Shown: positions 52,615-64,000 of the stretch, one piece after another
How positions within the stretch are numbered: position 1 is the first letter of the stretch
Layout of the letters: the number at the start of each line of letters is the position of its first letter
Source of the DNA: Pseudenterobacter timonensis
GTDB taxonomy: Bacteria; Pseudomonadota; Gammaproteobacteria; Enterobacterales; Enterobacteriaceae
Assembly: GCF_900021175.1 (NCBI RefSeq)
Contig: NZ_FCOP01000013.1
Location: 372,001-436,000, forward strand
Direction: 5' to 3'
Length of the DNA stretch: 64,000 nucleotides
Notes under the pieces: generated by a model
What the model was told of the DNA's origin: nothing
Seen by the model: only the letters and a program-made list of their open reading frames with translations
Database searches by the model: none
Translations under genes and position numbers: made by a program

Positions 52615-53781
52615 TTAGAGCTTCTGATGCAGATAGTCGCTAAAGCGGGAGAACATGCCCCCTTTTTTCACGCTCTCCAGCGTGACCAGCGGCCAGTGGG
52701 CGACCACCTTGTCGCCGTCATAGAGCTCAATTTCACCGACGCGCTGATGGGCGCTGATGGGCGCATCCAGCTCGTTTTTGTCCAGTACATATTTGGCTTT
52801 GATTTTTGACACTTCAGCCCTGGGCAGCGCCATCCAGTAGTCACGATCGGTGCCGAGGGCGATTTTCTCTTTATCGCCATACCAGATCCGCTCCGTTCCT
52901 ACCTGCTTACCGCTACGCAGGATCTGCACGGTGTCGAAATTGCGCTGTCCCCACAGCAGCAGCTTACGCGCCTGCTCTTCACGCCCTTTGGAACTCTCAG
53001 CGCCCATCACCACGGCAATCAGGCGACGCTGTCCGTCCACCGCCGAGGCGATAAGGTTAAAGCCCGCGCCTGAAGTGTGCCCGGTTTTCAGCCCGTCGAC
53101 GTTCATCTCTTTGTCCCACAGCAGGCCGTTGCGGTTCTGCTGGGTAATGCCATTCCACGTCAGGCTTTTCTGGCTGTACATGTGATAAAACTCGGGCTCG
53201 CCGTGGATAATGGCGCGGGAGAGGACCGCCAGATCGTAGGCGGAGCTGTGCTGCCCCGGCGCGTCCAGACCATGCACCGTTTCAAAGTGGGTATCCTGCA
53301 GGTGCAGCTTCTGCACGTAGTCATTCATCATGCGCACAAACTGCGGCTGGCCGCCCGCCACATAGTCAGCCAGCGCCACGCAGGCGTCATTGCCGGAATC
53401 GACGATCAGGCCGCGGCTCAGATCGCGCACGGTGACACGGTCACCCGGTTTTAAGAACATCAAAGAGGAGCCGTCAAAAACCGGATTGCCCTTCGCCCAG
53501 GCGTCACGTCCGACGGTTACGACATCATCCGGGGTGATGCGGTGGCTGTCGATGGCGCGGTCGACCACATAGCCCGTCATCAGCTTGGTAAGGCTCGCTG
53601 GATTGCGCTGCTGATGCTCATTGCCTGCCGTCAGTATTTGACCAGTCGTGTAATCCATTAGCACCCAGGAGCCGGCCTGAATGGCAGGCGGTTGCGGTGT
53701 GAAATCCATGGGAACAGCAGCCCGCGCGGATGAGAGGCTGAGAGTAATTAAAGAAACAGCAATAAACAGGCGGCGTTTCAA
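52615..53781 (-). CDS. dacD: D-alanyl-D-alanine carboxypeptidase DacD (PBP6b)
   Basis: A 388-residue PBP6b, the same length as E. coli. A signal peptide (residues 1-21) is followed by the penicillin-binding domain with SxxK (PASLTKL), SxN (DSGND) and KTG (LKTGHTSG), then the C-terminal beta domain and an amphipathic membrane anchor (GMFSRFSDYLHQKL). It trims D-Ala from pentapeptides in the periplasm. The start is TTG at 53781 with GAGG eight bases upstream; the longer open frame to 53892 adds no signal peptide. Confidence 0.94.
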   Translation of the reverse strand: MKRRLFIAVSLITLSLSSARAAVPMDFTPQPPAIQAGSWVLMDYTTGQILTAGNEHQQRNPASLTKLMTGYVVDRAIDSHRITPDDVVTVGRDAWAKGNPVFDGSSLMFLKPGDRVTVRDLSRGLIVDSGNDACVALADYVAGGQPQFVRMMNDYVQKLHLQDTHFETVHGLDAPGQHSSAYDLAVLSRAIIHGEPEFYHMYSQKSLTWNGITQQNRNGLLWDKEMNVDGLKTGHTSGAGFNLIASAVDGQRRLIAVVMGAESSKGREEQARKLLLWGQRNFDTVQILRSGKQVGTERIWYGDKEKIALGTDRDYWMALPRAEVSKIKAKYVLDKNELDAPISAHQRVGEIELYDGDKVVAHWPLVTLESVKKGGMFSRFSDYLHQKL

Positions 53782-53991
53782 CGGTGTATCCTCGGGGTCG
53801 TTTAAAATCGCAGACCTTTTTACGGAACTTCCTGTGTCCTTACCTGAGTAAATTGCAAAGAAATGTGACAGACAGCAAGTTTTTACCGGCACAGGCCTCG
53901 CATTTTTGGTCTCAGGTCACGCTTTTCCTGCGCGTGTTGAGAGGGATGGTTTACCATAGAGGTGAAACTTTTTAACAGGATGGTATTACCG

Positions 53992-55416
53992 GTGTCTGAT
54001 TCCGCCCCGCGCCCCACATTTCTCTTTCATGACTACGAAACCTTCGGCACCAGCCCGTCGCTGGATCGGCCCGCCCAGTTCGGCGCGATCCGCACCGACG
54101 CCGACTTTAACGTCATTGGCGAGCCGGAGGTGTTCTACTGCAGGCCCGCCGACGACTACCTGCCGCAGCCCGGCGCGGTGATGGTTACCGGGATCACGCC
54201 CCAGGAAGCGCGGGAGAAAGGGGTTATTGAGGCGGAGTTCGCCCGCCGCATTCACGACCTCTTCACCGTTCCCGAGACCTGCGTGGTGGGCTATAACAAC
54301 GTGCGCTTCGATGACGAGGTAACGCGTAATATTTTTTACCGCAACTTCTACGATCCCTACGCCTGGAGCTGGCAGAACGGCAATTCGCGCTGGGATCTGC
54401 TGGATGTGATGCGCGCCTGCTATGCCCTGCGCCCTGAGGGGATCAACTGGCCGGAAAACGACGACGGCCTGCCGAGCTTCCGCCTGGAACATCTGACCCG
54501 CGCCAACGATATTGAGCACGGTAACGCCCACGACGCGATGGCGGATGTCTATGCCACTATCGCCATGGCAAAAAAGGTAAAGGCCGCCCAGCCGCGCCTG
54601 TTTGATTATCTGCTGAGCCACCGCAGCAAGCAGAAACTGATGACCCTGATTGACGTGCCGCAGATGAAGCCGCTGGTGCATGTCTCCGGCATGTTTGGCG
54701 CCCTGCGCGGCAATACCAGCTGGGTCGCTCCGCTGGCCTGGCATCCCGATAACCGCAACGCGGTGATTATGGTCGATCTCGCGGGTGATATTACTCCCCT
54801 GCTGGAGCTTGAGAGCGCAGAGTTGCGCGAGCGGCTCTATACCGCGAAAGCGTCGCTGGGGGAGCGGGCAGCCGTCCCGCTCAAGCTGGTGCATATCAAT
54901 AAATGTCCGGTGCTGGCGCAGGCCAATACCCTGCGTCCGGAGGATGCCGAACGGCTGGGCATTGACCGGCAGCAGTGTCTGGAGAACCTGAAAATCCTCC
55001 GGGAAAACCCGCAGGTAAGAGAGAAGGCGGTCGCCCTCTTTGCCGAAGCGGAGCCTTTTGTGCCCCAGGATAATGTTGATACGCAGCTCTATAACGGCTT
55101 TTTCAGCGACGCGGACCGCGCCGCCATGAAGATTGTGCTGCAAACCGATCCGCGTAACCTGCCGGCGCTGGATATCACCTTTGTCGATCCGCGTATTGAG
55201 AAGCTGCTTTTCAACTACCGGGCGCGAAATTATCCCGGCACGCTCGACGAGGCGGAGCAGGCGCGCTGGCTGGAACATCGCCGTGCTCTCTTCACACCAG
55301 CGTTTCTCGAGGCATATGTGGGTGAGCTGGAGAGTTTGTTTGTCGAACATCAGGGAGATAGCGAGAAACAGGTGCAGCTGAAGGCGCTCTGGCAGTATAT
55401 GCAGGAGATTGTTTAG
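53992..55416 (+). CDS. sbcB: Exodeoxyribonuclease I SbcB
   Basis: A 474-residue exonuclease I (475 in E. coli), digesting single-stranded DNA 3' to 5'. The DEDDh exonuclease residues are visible: FLFHDYETFG (Asp, Glu), and NAHDAMADVYAT (His, Asp). The SH3-like and helical C-terminal domains follow. The start is uncertain: GTG at 53992 gives VSDSAPRPTFLFHDYE and best matches the family, with AGGA 11 bases upstream; ATG at 53980 and GTG at 53962 are in frame. A GC-rich hairpin (55416-55438) follows the stop. Confidence 0.93.
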   Translation: MSDSAPRPTFLFHDYETFGTSPSLDRPAQFGAIRTDADFNVIGEPEVFYCRPADDYLPQPGAVMVTGITPQEAREKGVIEAEFARRIHDLFTVPETCVVGYNNVRFDDEVTRNIFYRNFYDPYAWSWQNGNSRWDLLDVMRACYALRPEGINWPENDDGLPSFRLEHLTRANDIEHGNAHDAMADVYATIAMAKKVKAAQPRLFDYLLSHRSKQKLMTLIDVPQMKPLVHVSGMFGALRGNTSWVAPLAWHPDNRNAVIMVDLAGDITPLLELESAELRERLYTAKASLGERAAVPLKLVHINKCPVLAQANTLRPEDAERLGIDRQQCLENLKILRENPQVREKAVALFAEAEPFVPQDNVDTQLYNGFFSDADRAAMKIVLQTDPRNLPALDITFVDPRIEKLLFNYRARNYPGTLDEAEQARWLEHRRALFTPAFLEAYVGELESLFVEHQGDSEKQVQLKALWQYMQEIV

Positions 55417-55438
55417 CCCTCCCGGCTGGCGGGAGGGC
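55416..55438. terminator. Hairpin between convergent sbcB and tsuB
   Basis: GCCCTCCCG and CGGGAGGGC are perfect 9-bp arms with a five-base loop. No strong T-tract follows on either strand, but the position between two convergent stops fits a bidirectional terminator. Confidence 0.6.
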
Positions 55439-55444
55439 GGCGTA

Positions 55445-55672
55445 TTACGCTTTCTGAACGGTGATGCTCCAGGCGGCATCGCCGACCTGCTGATAGTCGG
55501 TAATGGCGTGGCCCTCTTCTGCCGCCCACTGCGGAATGGCTTCCGTCGCCTGGGTGCAGTCAAATTCAATAACCAGTTCATCACCGCTGGCCATCTCTGC
55601 CAGCGCCGCTTTTGCTTCAATCAGCGGAAAGGGGCACACCTGGGTGACCACGTCGAGTTTTTTTACAGCCAT
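55445..55672 (-). CDS. tsuB: TsuB (YeeD), TusA-family protein for thiosulfate use
   Basis: A 75-residue TusA-like protein with the CPxP motif (CPFPLIEAK) whose Cys takes sulfur. It works with the membrane protein TsuA (upstream gene) in thiosulfate uptake. The pair matches E. coli yeeD-yeeE by sequence and by position between sbcB and plaP. It lies 18 bases downstream of tsuA. Confidence 0.95.
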   Translation of the reverse strand: MAVKKLDVVTQVCPFPLIEAKAALAEMASGDELVIEFDCTQATEAIPQWAAEEGHAITDYQQVGDAAWSITVQKA

Positions 55673-55690
55673 AACAGCTCCTGTTTTCAG

Positions 55691-56749
55691 TTAAGCCGTC
55701 GCCGCCGCAAGTTTCGCCTTGCGCTGCGGACGAACATACAAGAACCATGACGCGGTCCATACGCCAAGGATCATAAATACCAGACCCACCCAGCCCTGCC
55801 AGGTCATCATTGCGGTCATCACCAGCCCGTTGCCGATAGAACAACCGCCCGCCATGCTCGCCCCGACGCCCATCAGCAGGCCGCCAGCCGCGCTGCGCAG
55901 CGTGGTTTGCGCATCCGCGGCGCGCACGCGAAACTCCCGGCTGGCTTTGGCGGCAATAAACGACCCGAGAAAGATCCCCAGCACCAGGAACACTCCCCAG
56001 TTGAGGAACTTGCTCTGTCCGGCCACCAGAAACTGCAGGATGTTTGCCGTCGGCGAGGTGATGCCTAAACCGAACATACGCCCGGTAGCCTCGCTAAGCG
56101 GCCACGCCAGCAGCGCAATCAGCCCGATCAGGACAGCGGTAACAAACGGATGCCAGCGTTTTTCAAACAGCAGGTGCGCCAGCCCGCGACGACGCGGCGG
56201 CAGCGTGGCGACCCTGAGCTTCGGTTTTTTCAGCTCTTTGCGCACCACCCACAGCGTTACGGCCACCAGCAGCGCGATAAGCGGCCAGACGGAGAGGCCC
56301 AGGGTTGCGGCAATAGAGTTATGTTCAGTGCTGTATGTTTTCAGCACCTGATTCAGCCCCTCCGCATGCGGGGAGCGCATTACGGCGCTCATTACCATAT
56401 AGGTCGCGAGCGCAATCCAGCTGCCGATCAGCCCCTCGCCCGCGCGATACCAGGTACCGGTGGCGCAGCCGCCAGCATAGACAATACCGAGACCAAAAAT
56501 GTAACCACCTGCGATCGTGCCGAGCCACGGAAACGCCCCCGCGTCATATTGCACCACGCCAAGCTGAATAAGGGTAAATACCCCTACACTCTGAATGGCA
56601 ATAGCGATCAGCAGGGCGTAAAACATACGGTTGTTTTTAGCGATATACATATCGCGAAAGCCGCCGGTCAGACAGAATCGTCCGCGCTGCATAACAAAAC
56701 CCAGCAGCGCGCCGCAGAACAGTCCGCTTAATATCATTGAAGGCATCAT
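55691..56749 (-). CDS. tsuA: Thiosulfate transporter TsuA (YeeE)
   Basis: A 352-residue YeeE/YedE membrane protein with about nine membrane segments. The three cysteines proposed to relay thiosulfate are present in GRFCLTGGF, GGCATGTWYRA and GGCSIGNGL. It imports thiosulfate as a sulfur source. The gene is co-transcribed with tsuB. The first codons offer ATG at 56749 and 56746. Confidence 0.95.
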   Translation of the reverse strand: MMPSMILSGLFCGALLGFVMQRGRFCLTGGFRDMYIAKNNRMFYALLIAIAIQSVGVFTLIQLGVVQYDAGAFPWLGTIAGGYIFGLGIVYAGGCATGTWYRAGEGLIGSWIALATYMVMSAVMRSPHAEGLNQVLKTYSTEHNSIAATLGLSVWPLIALLVAVTLWVVRKELKKPKLRVATLPPRRRGLAHLLFEKRWHPFVTAVLIGLIALLAWPLSEATGRMFGLGITSPTANILQFLVAGQSKFLNWGVFLVLGIFLGSFIAAKASREFRVRAADAQTTLRSAAGGLLMGVGASMAGGCSIGNGLVMTAMMTWQGWVGLVFMILGVWTASWFLYVRPQRKAKLAAATA

Positions 56750-56880
56750 AATTAATAAGTGAGCAATATATCAGAATGCGAATTATTAATGAGGTGAACG
56801 CATGGAACCAATAACCAAATTGTCTAACATAGTCCATTTGGTTATTACTCTTTGTCAGACATGAAATAGCAGGCATAAAA

Positions 56881-56910
56881 AAACCGGAGAATATCTCCGG
56901 TTTTTTTCTT
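56881..56910. terminator. Bidirectional terminator after plaP
   Basis: ACCGGAGA and TCTCCGGT pair around an ATA loop with an A-tract before and a T-tract after. It lies 19 bases beyond the plaP stop on the minus strand. Confidence 0.85.
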
Positions 56911-56928
56911 TAAGCGAAACGCTAAACG

Positions 56929-58287
56929 TTACGCGACATCTTCATATTGCGGAACCGGATTACGGAAGCTTTTGGTTACGCAGGCAAGGTAGACCAGACC
57001 GATACCGGCCCACACCAGGCCGAGGATCATGGAGCTCTCTTCCAGGTTGATCCACAGCGCGCCAACGGTCAGAGCACCGCACACCGGCAGAAGCAGGTAG
57101 TTGAAGTGGTCTTTCAGCGTCTTGTTACGCTTCTCGCGGATCCAAAACTGGGAGATCACCGAGAGGTTCACAAAGGTAAAGGCCACCAGCGCGCCGAAGT
57201 TAATCAGTGCCGTTGCGGTTACCAGGTCAAAGTTGATCGCCAGCAGCGCAATCGCGCCCACCAGCAGCACGTTCCAGGCCGGGGTACGCCACTTCGGATG
57301 AACATAGCCGAAGAAACGGGTCGGGAAGACGCCGTCGCGGCCCATGACATACATCAGGCGAGAGACGCCCGCATGTGCCGCCATACCGGAAGCCAGTACG
57401 GTCACGCTGGAGAAGATCAGCACGCCCCACTGGAAGGTTTTACCCGCCACGTAAAGCATGATCTCCGGCTGTGACGCATCCGGATCTTTAAAGCGCGAAA
57501 TATCCGGGAAGTAGAGCTGCAGGAAGTAAGAGGCGCAGATAAAGATCAGACCGCCAATCAGCGCCGTCAGGAAAATCGCGCGCGGAATCACGCGCTCCGC
57601 GTCTTTGGTCTCTTCGGAAAGCGAAGAGATACCGTCAAAGCCGAGGAACGAGAAGCAGAGGATAGTCGCGCCGGTAATCATCGGCACCACGTGCGCCCCT
57701 TCAGACCAGAACGGACGGGAGCTCACCAGGGTGCCAGCCCCTTCCCCATGCAAAACGCCATAGATGATAAGGCCGACAATCACCGCAACAATCCCCATCT
57801 GCAGCACGACAATCAGGGTGTTGAAGTTAGCCACGGTCTTGATGCTGCGCAGGTTAGAGATGGTCATAAAGGCCACCAGCGCCACAACGAAGATCCACGA
57901 CGGCACGGATGGCACCAGCGCTTCGAAGTAAATTTTCGCCAGCAGAATATTGATCATCGGCATGAACAGGTAGTCCAGCAGGGATGACCAGCCCACCATA
58001 AAGCCCACCGTCGGGCTGATGGATTTCTGCGCGTAGGTGTAGGCAGAGCCCGCCGACGGGAAACGGCGAACCAGTTTACCGTAGCTCAGGGCGGTAAAGA
58101 GAATAGCGACCAGCGCAAAGGCGTATGCCGTTGCGACGTGACCGTCAGTGAGGCCTGCAACGATACCAAACGTATCGAACAGCGTCATCGGCTGCATATA
58201 GGCAAGGCCCATCATGACAACCGGAATTAACGTAAGCGTTTTACGTAATTCCACGCGAGAGGTTTTTGGAGTTGCATTAAGCGACAT
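56929..58287 (-). CDS. plaP: Low-affinity putrescine importer PlaP
   Basis: A 452-residue APC-family permease, the same length as E. coli PlaP (YeeF), with 12 membrane segments. [29 protein letters not shown] at the start, [33 protein letters not shown] around segment 6-7 and the C-terminal [12 protein letters not shown] are conserved. It imports putrescine with protons and is linked to swarming motility. A GGAGAATCACC ribosome binding site is present. Confidence 0.96.
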   Translation of the reverse strand: MSLNATPKTSRVELRKTLTLIPVVMMGLAYMQPMTLFDTFGIVAGLTDGHVATAYAFALVAILFTALSYGKLVRRFPSAGSAYTYAQKSISPTVGFMVGWSSLLDYLFMPMINILLAKIYFEALVPSVPSWIFVVALVAFMTISNLRSIKTVANFNTLIVVLQMGIVAVIVGLIIYGVLHGEGAGTLVSSRPFWSEGAHVVPMITGATILCFSFLGFDGISSLSEETKDAERVIPRAIFLTALIGGLIFICASYFLQLYFPDISRFKDPDASQPEIMLYVAGKTFQWGVLIFSSVTVLASGMAAHAGVSRLMYVMGRDGVFPTRFFGYVHPKWRTPAWNVLLVGAIALLAINFDLVTATALINFGALVAFTFVNLSVISQFWIREKRNKTLKDHFNYLLLPVCGALTVGALWINLEESSMILGLVWAGIGLVYLACVTKSFRNPVPQYEDVA

Positions 58288-58569
58288 GGTGATTCTCCTT
58301 TACGGTGAACTCCGCCGCGTAAGCGAAATATTGCCCCATTTTGTTTATTCCTCAGCGACAACAACTGTCGGTTTTTAGTAAATATCTATCCGGTACGAGC
58401 CCGGCCTCTTGGATTAAATGACATTTCTTACATGCAAAAAAAAATAACCGACGCCTTTTATATCGTCGATTATTCCTGTGTTTTGCAGCGGCGCATTCTG
58501 CATCATTTTTGATACAAAAGGCAATACTTTACGAAGCTGATTACAATTTTTTCTTTTCTAACCGACTGA
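58288..58569. other. 282-base AT-rich gap between plaP and yeeY
   Basis: Holds the plaP promoter region. No gene, hairpin terminator or repeat is conspicuous. Confidence 0.5.
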
Positions 58570-59487
58570 TTACTCACAGTCGGCCGGGGCGTAAACGGTG
58601 GAAATAGCACTATTTGCTAAAATCTCATCACGCCACCAGGCGCTGGCCAGCCCGGCAGTCTGTTCATTCCACCCCACCCATACCGCTTCGTTACGGTTTT
58701 GCGACTGCACCTGTTTTTCAACCAGCGCTCCGCTCTCAATAAACCGCTGCGCCAGATACCGCGGAAGATAACCGCATCCCAGCCCGCTTATCTGTAACTC
58801 AAGTTTAGTCTTAAAATCGAAAACCGTGATCGCTTCCTGATCGTCCAGCAGTTGAGACGAGACGGCGCAGCCTGCCGCGGAGCTGTCGCCCACCACAATG
58901 GCGCGATGCTGTTTTATCAGACGGCGGTTCAGCGGCTCGGGCTCCTGGGCCAGCGGATGGTGCGGGGCGACGACAAAGACCTGCTCCAGCGTCCCCAGAC
59001 GGGCAAAGCCGAAGGCGCTCAGCTCGGGCGGCTCATGCAGCGCGCCGACAATAATATCCGCCCGCCCCTGGGTTAACGCCTCCCATGAGCCCCCCAGCAC
59101 GCCGTTGATAAACTTGAGCCGGGTAACGCTGTGGCGCTGGTAAAACGCTTCGACAAGCGGCGTCAGCAGGGAGAAAGGAAAAGTATCATCCACCCCGATC
59201 ACCAGCTCATTTTCCCAGCCCTGATGCAGCTTGACGGCCTGCTTTTCCAGCTCCCGCACCGTCTGCAGCACCTCCCGCCCCTTCTCCAGCAGCATCTGCC
59301 CGGTGCGGGTAAAACGCGCCCGGTGGCCGGAGCGGTCAAGAAGCTGGATATTCAGATCGTTTTCCAGCTTGTGCACGGTATAGCTCAGCGCCGAGGGCGT
59401 TTTATAGAGCCTGGCCGACGCCGCGGCGAAGCTGCCCTCTTTTTCCAGCGCATCGAGAATGATCAGAACGTCCAGCAGCGGTTTCAT
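58570..59487 (-). CDS. yeeY: LysR-type regulator YeeY
   Basis: A 305-residue LysR regulator with the N-terminal HTH (SFAAASARLYKTPSALSYTVHKLENDL) and an effector domain starting near residue 92 (NELVIGVDDTFPF). It corresponds by position to E. coli yeeY between plaP and yeeZ. Target genes are not known. Confidence 0.92.
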   Translation of the reverse strand: MKPLLDVLIILDALEKEGSFAAASARLYKTPSALSYTVHKLENDLNIQLLDRSGHRARFTRTGQMLLEKGREVLQTVRELEKQAVKLHQGWENELVIGVDDTFPFSLLTPLVEAFYQRHSVTRLKFINGVLGGSWEALTQGRADIIVGALHEPPELSAFGFARLGTLEQVFVVAPHHPLAQEPEPLNRRLIKQHRAIVVGDSSAAGCAVSSQLLDDQEAITVFDFKTKLELQISGLGCGYLPRYLAQRFIESGALVEKQVQSQNRNEAVWVGWNEQTAGLASAWWRDEILANSAISTVYAPADCE

Positions 59488-59528
59488 GCTTGCCCCCTCG
59501 CGGTGTGCGATCGCGCCCGCGGGTGACG

Positions 59529-60353
59529 TTACTCCATCGGCATCACCAGCGGATCGGGATATTGATATTCAAATCCCAGCTCATGGCAGATACGGCTGCC
59601 GTCGATCAGCTTGCCCTGCCCTTCCCCGGCCACATCACGGAACTGCGGCGGCTCCAGTCCCAGTTGCCGGGCCATGACGGGATAGAAGGCGCTGCGGGCT
59701 GGATGAACGGGTGCACATATATTATAGATGTGTCCGCCTTTTGGAGCCTGCAGCAGTAAGGTAATGGCGGCTACCACATCATCCAGATGAACCAGGTTCA
59801 CCCCGTGCCCGCCGTTCGGCGCGCTTTTTCCGGCAAAGAAACGGCCAGGATGACGCCCCGGGCCAACCAGCCCCGCCAGACGAAGGATATCCACCTGGGT
59901 GCCGGGAAGATTATGCAGCCAGTCCTCCAGTTCCTTTAGCACGCGCCCGCTGCCGGTTACCGGGTTGCGCTCGCTGCTCTCTTTGACGTTGCCCTCGGCC
60001 TCGCCGTAAACGGAGGTGGAACTGGTAAAAATGATGCGCGGAATATGATGGGCTAACGCGCTATCAACAATCTCCTGCACCGCCTGCAGGTAAAAGTTCT
60101 CCCCCGGGCCGGTGCGCCGGGCGGGCAGCGTGATAACCAGCGCATCCACATTCATTAACGCGTCCAGATCGTCCGTATCGCATACCAGCTCCGGCTCCAG
60201 GCGCAGCTCCACGCTCTCGATGCCGCACATTCTGGCGGCTTCGACGCCATCCACCGTCGTTTTGCTGCCGGTTACCTGCCATCCTTTGGCCGAGAGCGAC
60301 ATCGCTAACGGCATGCCTAACCATCCTAAACCGACAATTGCGACCTTTTTCAT
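59529..60353 (-). CDS. yeeZ: YeeZ, NAD(P)-dependent epimerase/reductase-like protein
   Basis: A 274-residue Rossmann-fold protein, the same length as E. coli YeeZ. The nucleotide motif GLGWLG is at 8-13, and SSTSVYG and RLAGLVGPGRHPGRFFAGK are conserved. It belongs to atypical short-chain dehydrogenases; substrate unknown. I use the ATG at 60353 (MKKVAIVG), with AGGAG eight bases upstream, not the frame to 60374. Confidence 0.94.
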   Translation of the reverse strand: MKKVAIVGLGWLGMPLAMSLSAKGWQVTGSKTTVDGVEAARMCGIESVELRLEPELVCDTDDLDALMNVDALVITLPARRTGPGENFYLQAVQEIVDSALAHHIPRIIFTSSTSVYGEAEGNVKESSERNPVTGSGRVLKELEDWLHNLPGTQVDILRLAGLVGPGRHPGRFFAGKSAPNGGHGVNLVHLDDVVAAITLLLQAPKGGHIYNICAPVHPARSAFYPVMARQLGLEPPQFRDVAGEGQGKLIDGSRICHELGFEYQYPDPLVMPME

Positions 60354-60459
60354 GCGTTTTCTCCTGGCTTTCACGCGTCTGCTATAAGGCTACGCCAGCA
60401 CCGCGGAGCTGACAATTCATAGCACCAATATGAAATGAATTAATGATTAAAAAAAGCCC

Positions 60460-60489
60460 TTGCTTTCTGCAGCCTAAGTGGTTTAGGTT
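60460..60489 (+). promoter_or_regulatory. his operon promoter
   Basis: TTGCTT and TAGGTT are separated by 18 bases, and the following GTTAAAAGACATCA is the conserved start region of the E. coli and Salmonella his operon transcript. Promoter strength is known to depend on ppGpp. Confidence 0.85.
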
Positions 60490-60528
60490 AAAAGACATCA
60501 AGTGAATAAGCATTCATCGAGAATTTAT

Positions 60529-60579
60529 ATGACACGCGTTCAATTTAAACACCACCATCATCACCATCATCCTGACTAG
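60529..60579 (+). CDS. hisL: his operon leader peptide HisL
   Basis: A 16-residue leader peptide reading MTRVQFKH, seven His in a row in total, then PD. Ribosome stalling on the His codons when charged tRNA-His is scarce favours the antiterminator structure. It is identical to the E. coli peptide. Confidence 0.97.
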   Translation: MTRVQFKHHHHHHHPD

Positions 60580-60641
60580 TCTTTCAGGCGATGTGTGCTG
60601 GGAGACATTCAGATCTTCCAGTGGTGCATGAACGCAAGAGA

Positions 60642-60678
60642 AAGCCCCCGGAAGATCTTCTTCCGGGGGCTTTTTTTT
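60642..60678 (+). terminator. his attenuator terminator
   Basis: AAGCCCCCGGAAG and CTTCCGGGGGCTT are 13-bp arms around an ATCTT loop, followed by T residues. The stretch AGATCTTCCAG upstream (60611-60621) can pair with the left arm as antiterminator. It lies between hisL and hisG. Confidence 0.95.
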
Positions 60679-60722
60679 GGACCGCATTCAGACAGGCTTT
60701 AACAGGATCACGAGGATAAAAA

Positions 60723-61622
60723 ATGTTAGATAACTCACGTTTACGCATAGCTATGCAGAAATCAGGCCGACTGAGCGACGATTCACGCGAACTGCTGGCG
60801 CGCTGCGGGATCAAAATCAACCTGCACACCCAGCGTCTGATTGCGCTGGCGGAAAACATGCCTGTCGATATTCTGCGCGTGCGTGATGACGATATTCCGG
60901 GGCTGGTAATGGATGGCGTGGTGGATCTCGGCATCATCGGCGAAAACGTGCTGGAAGAGGAGCTGTTAACCCGCCGCGCCCAGGGCGAAGACCCGCGCTA
61001 TTTTACTCTGCGCCGTCTCGACTTCGGCGGCTGCCGCCTGTCGCTGGCTACGCCGGTGGATGAGGCGTGGGACGGCCCGGCGTCGCTGAACGGTAAACGC
61101 ATCGCCACCTCTTATCCTCACCTGCTTAAGCGCTATCTCGATCAGAAAGGGATCCAGTTTAAATCCTGCCTGCTAAACGGCTCGGTGGAAGTGGCTCCCC
61201 GCGCGGGGCTGGCTGACGCCATCTGCGACCTGGTCTCCACCGGCGCGACGCTGGAGGCCAACGGCCTGCGGGAAGTGGAGGTGATCTATCGCTCCAAAGC
61301 CTGCCTGATCCAGCGCGACGGCGAGATGCCGGCGGCGAAACAGCAGCTGATCGACAAGCTGCTGACCCGTATTCAGGGGGTTATCCAGGCCCGCGAGTCA
61401 AAATATATCATGATGCATGCGCCAACCGAACGCCTGGACGAAGTCATCGCCCTGCTGCCGGGCGCCGAGCGCCCCACAATCCTGCCGCTGGCAGGCGATC
61501 AGCAGCGCGTGGCGATGCATATGGTCAGCAGCGAAACCCTCTTCTGGGAAACCATGGAGAAGCTAAAAGCGCTGGGGGCCAGCTCCATTCTGGTGCTGCC
61601 GATTGAGAAGATGATGGAGTGA
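60723..61622 (+). CDS. hisG: ATP phosphoribosyltransferase HisG
   Basis: A 299-residue long-form HisG, the first and feedback-inhibited enzyme of histidine synthesis (PRPP + ATP to phosphoribosyl-ATP). [23 protein letters not shown], the catalytic/PRPP loop [14 protein letters not shown] and the C-terminal ACT-like histidine-binding domain are conserved. It overlaps the start region of hisD. Confidence 0.98.
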   Translation: MLDNSRLRIAMQKSGRLSDDSRELLARCGIKINLHTQRLIALAENMPVDILRVRDDDIPGLVMDGVVDLGIIGENVLEEELLTRRAQGEDPRYFTLRRLDFGGCRLSLATPVDEAWDGPASLNGKRIATSYPHLLKRYLDQKGIQFKSCLLNGSVEVAPRAGLADAICDLVSTGATLEANGLREVEVIYRSKACLIQRDGEMPAAKQQLIDKLLTRIQGVIQARESKYIMMHAPTERLDEVIALLPGAERPTILPLAGDQQRVAMHMVSSETLFWETMEKLKALGASSILVLPIEKMME

Positions 61623-61627
61623 TGGCC

Positions 61628-64000
<2,373 letters not shown>

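Noticed and set aside
60550..60570. Run of seven His codons considered as a simple-sequence repeat
   Set aside because: It is the regulatory codon run of the his leader peptide, conserved in enteric bacteria.

Overview
The window is chromosomal DNA from a motile member of the Enterobacteriaceae. Nearly every gene has a close E. coli/Salmonella counterpart, in the order fliE-fliR, rcsA, dsrB, yodD, dgcQ, yodC, yedI, vsr-dcm, yedK, serU tRNA, mtfA, asn tRNAs, cbl-nac, shiA, amn, yeeO, tmaR, yeeA, sbmC, dacD, sbcB, tsuBA, plaP, yeeY, yeeZ, his operon. The genus cannot be fixed from the sequence. An Enterobacter/Leclercia/Kluyvera/Klebsiella aerogenes-like organism fits: it has flagella, nac, an iutA-type receptor and a cytosolic NADH:fumarate reductase.

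Layout. (1) 1-4152: the integrase end of a prophage, with an MT-A70 methyltransferase cut by the window edge, small early-region genes, an excisionase and a tyrosine recombinase, ending at the stop codon of fliE. (2) 4149-15291: flagellar basal body, motor switch and export genes, with a FlhDC operator between fliE and fliF. (3) 15309-22113: rcsA with two RcsAB-like boxes, dsrB, yodD, the sRNA gene dsrA, dgcQ, yodC, yedI and the vsr-dcm pair. E. coli yedP and yedA are absent. (4) 22114-23879: a general porin at the ompS/yedS position, behind a long AT-rich leader with a possible sRNA gene and a perfect 11-bp inverted repeat. (5) 23931-34967: an accessory anaerobic C4-dicarboxylate module. It holds a divergent MurQ-like protein, a DcuS/DcuR-like two-component system, a cytosolic ApbE flavin transferase, a 925-residue NADH:fumarate reductase, a TtdT/CitT-type antiporter and a FumA/B-type fumarase, with a perfect FNR box in the divergent promoter region. 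(6) 35056-50245: yedK, an unrecognised Cys-rich protein, tRNA-Ser(CGA), mtfA, four identical tRNA-Asn genes, an iutA-type receptor without biosynthesis genes, cbl-nac with a sigma-54 promoter, a VOC protein, shiA, amn, an aminopeptidase P and yeeO. (7) 50353-60353: tmaR to yeeZ. (8) 60460-64000: the his promoter, leader peptide, attenuator, hisG, hisD, hisC and the first bases of hisB.

How it fits together. The flagellar block is one FlhDC-controlled unit. The dicarboxylate module can be read as an NADH sink: a C4-dicarboxylate enters in exchange for succinate, fumarase supplies fumarate, and the soluble flavoprotein (flavinylated by its neighbour ApbE) reduces it with NADH. Its control is probably by the adjacent DcuSR-like pair and FNR. 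The tRNA-Asn copies share promoters and terminators as well as mature sequence, and they mark the breakpoints at which accessory genes (iutA, the VOC gene, the aminopeptidase) sit.
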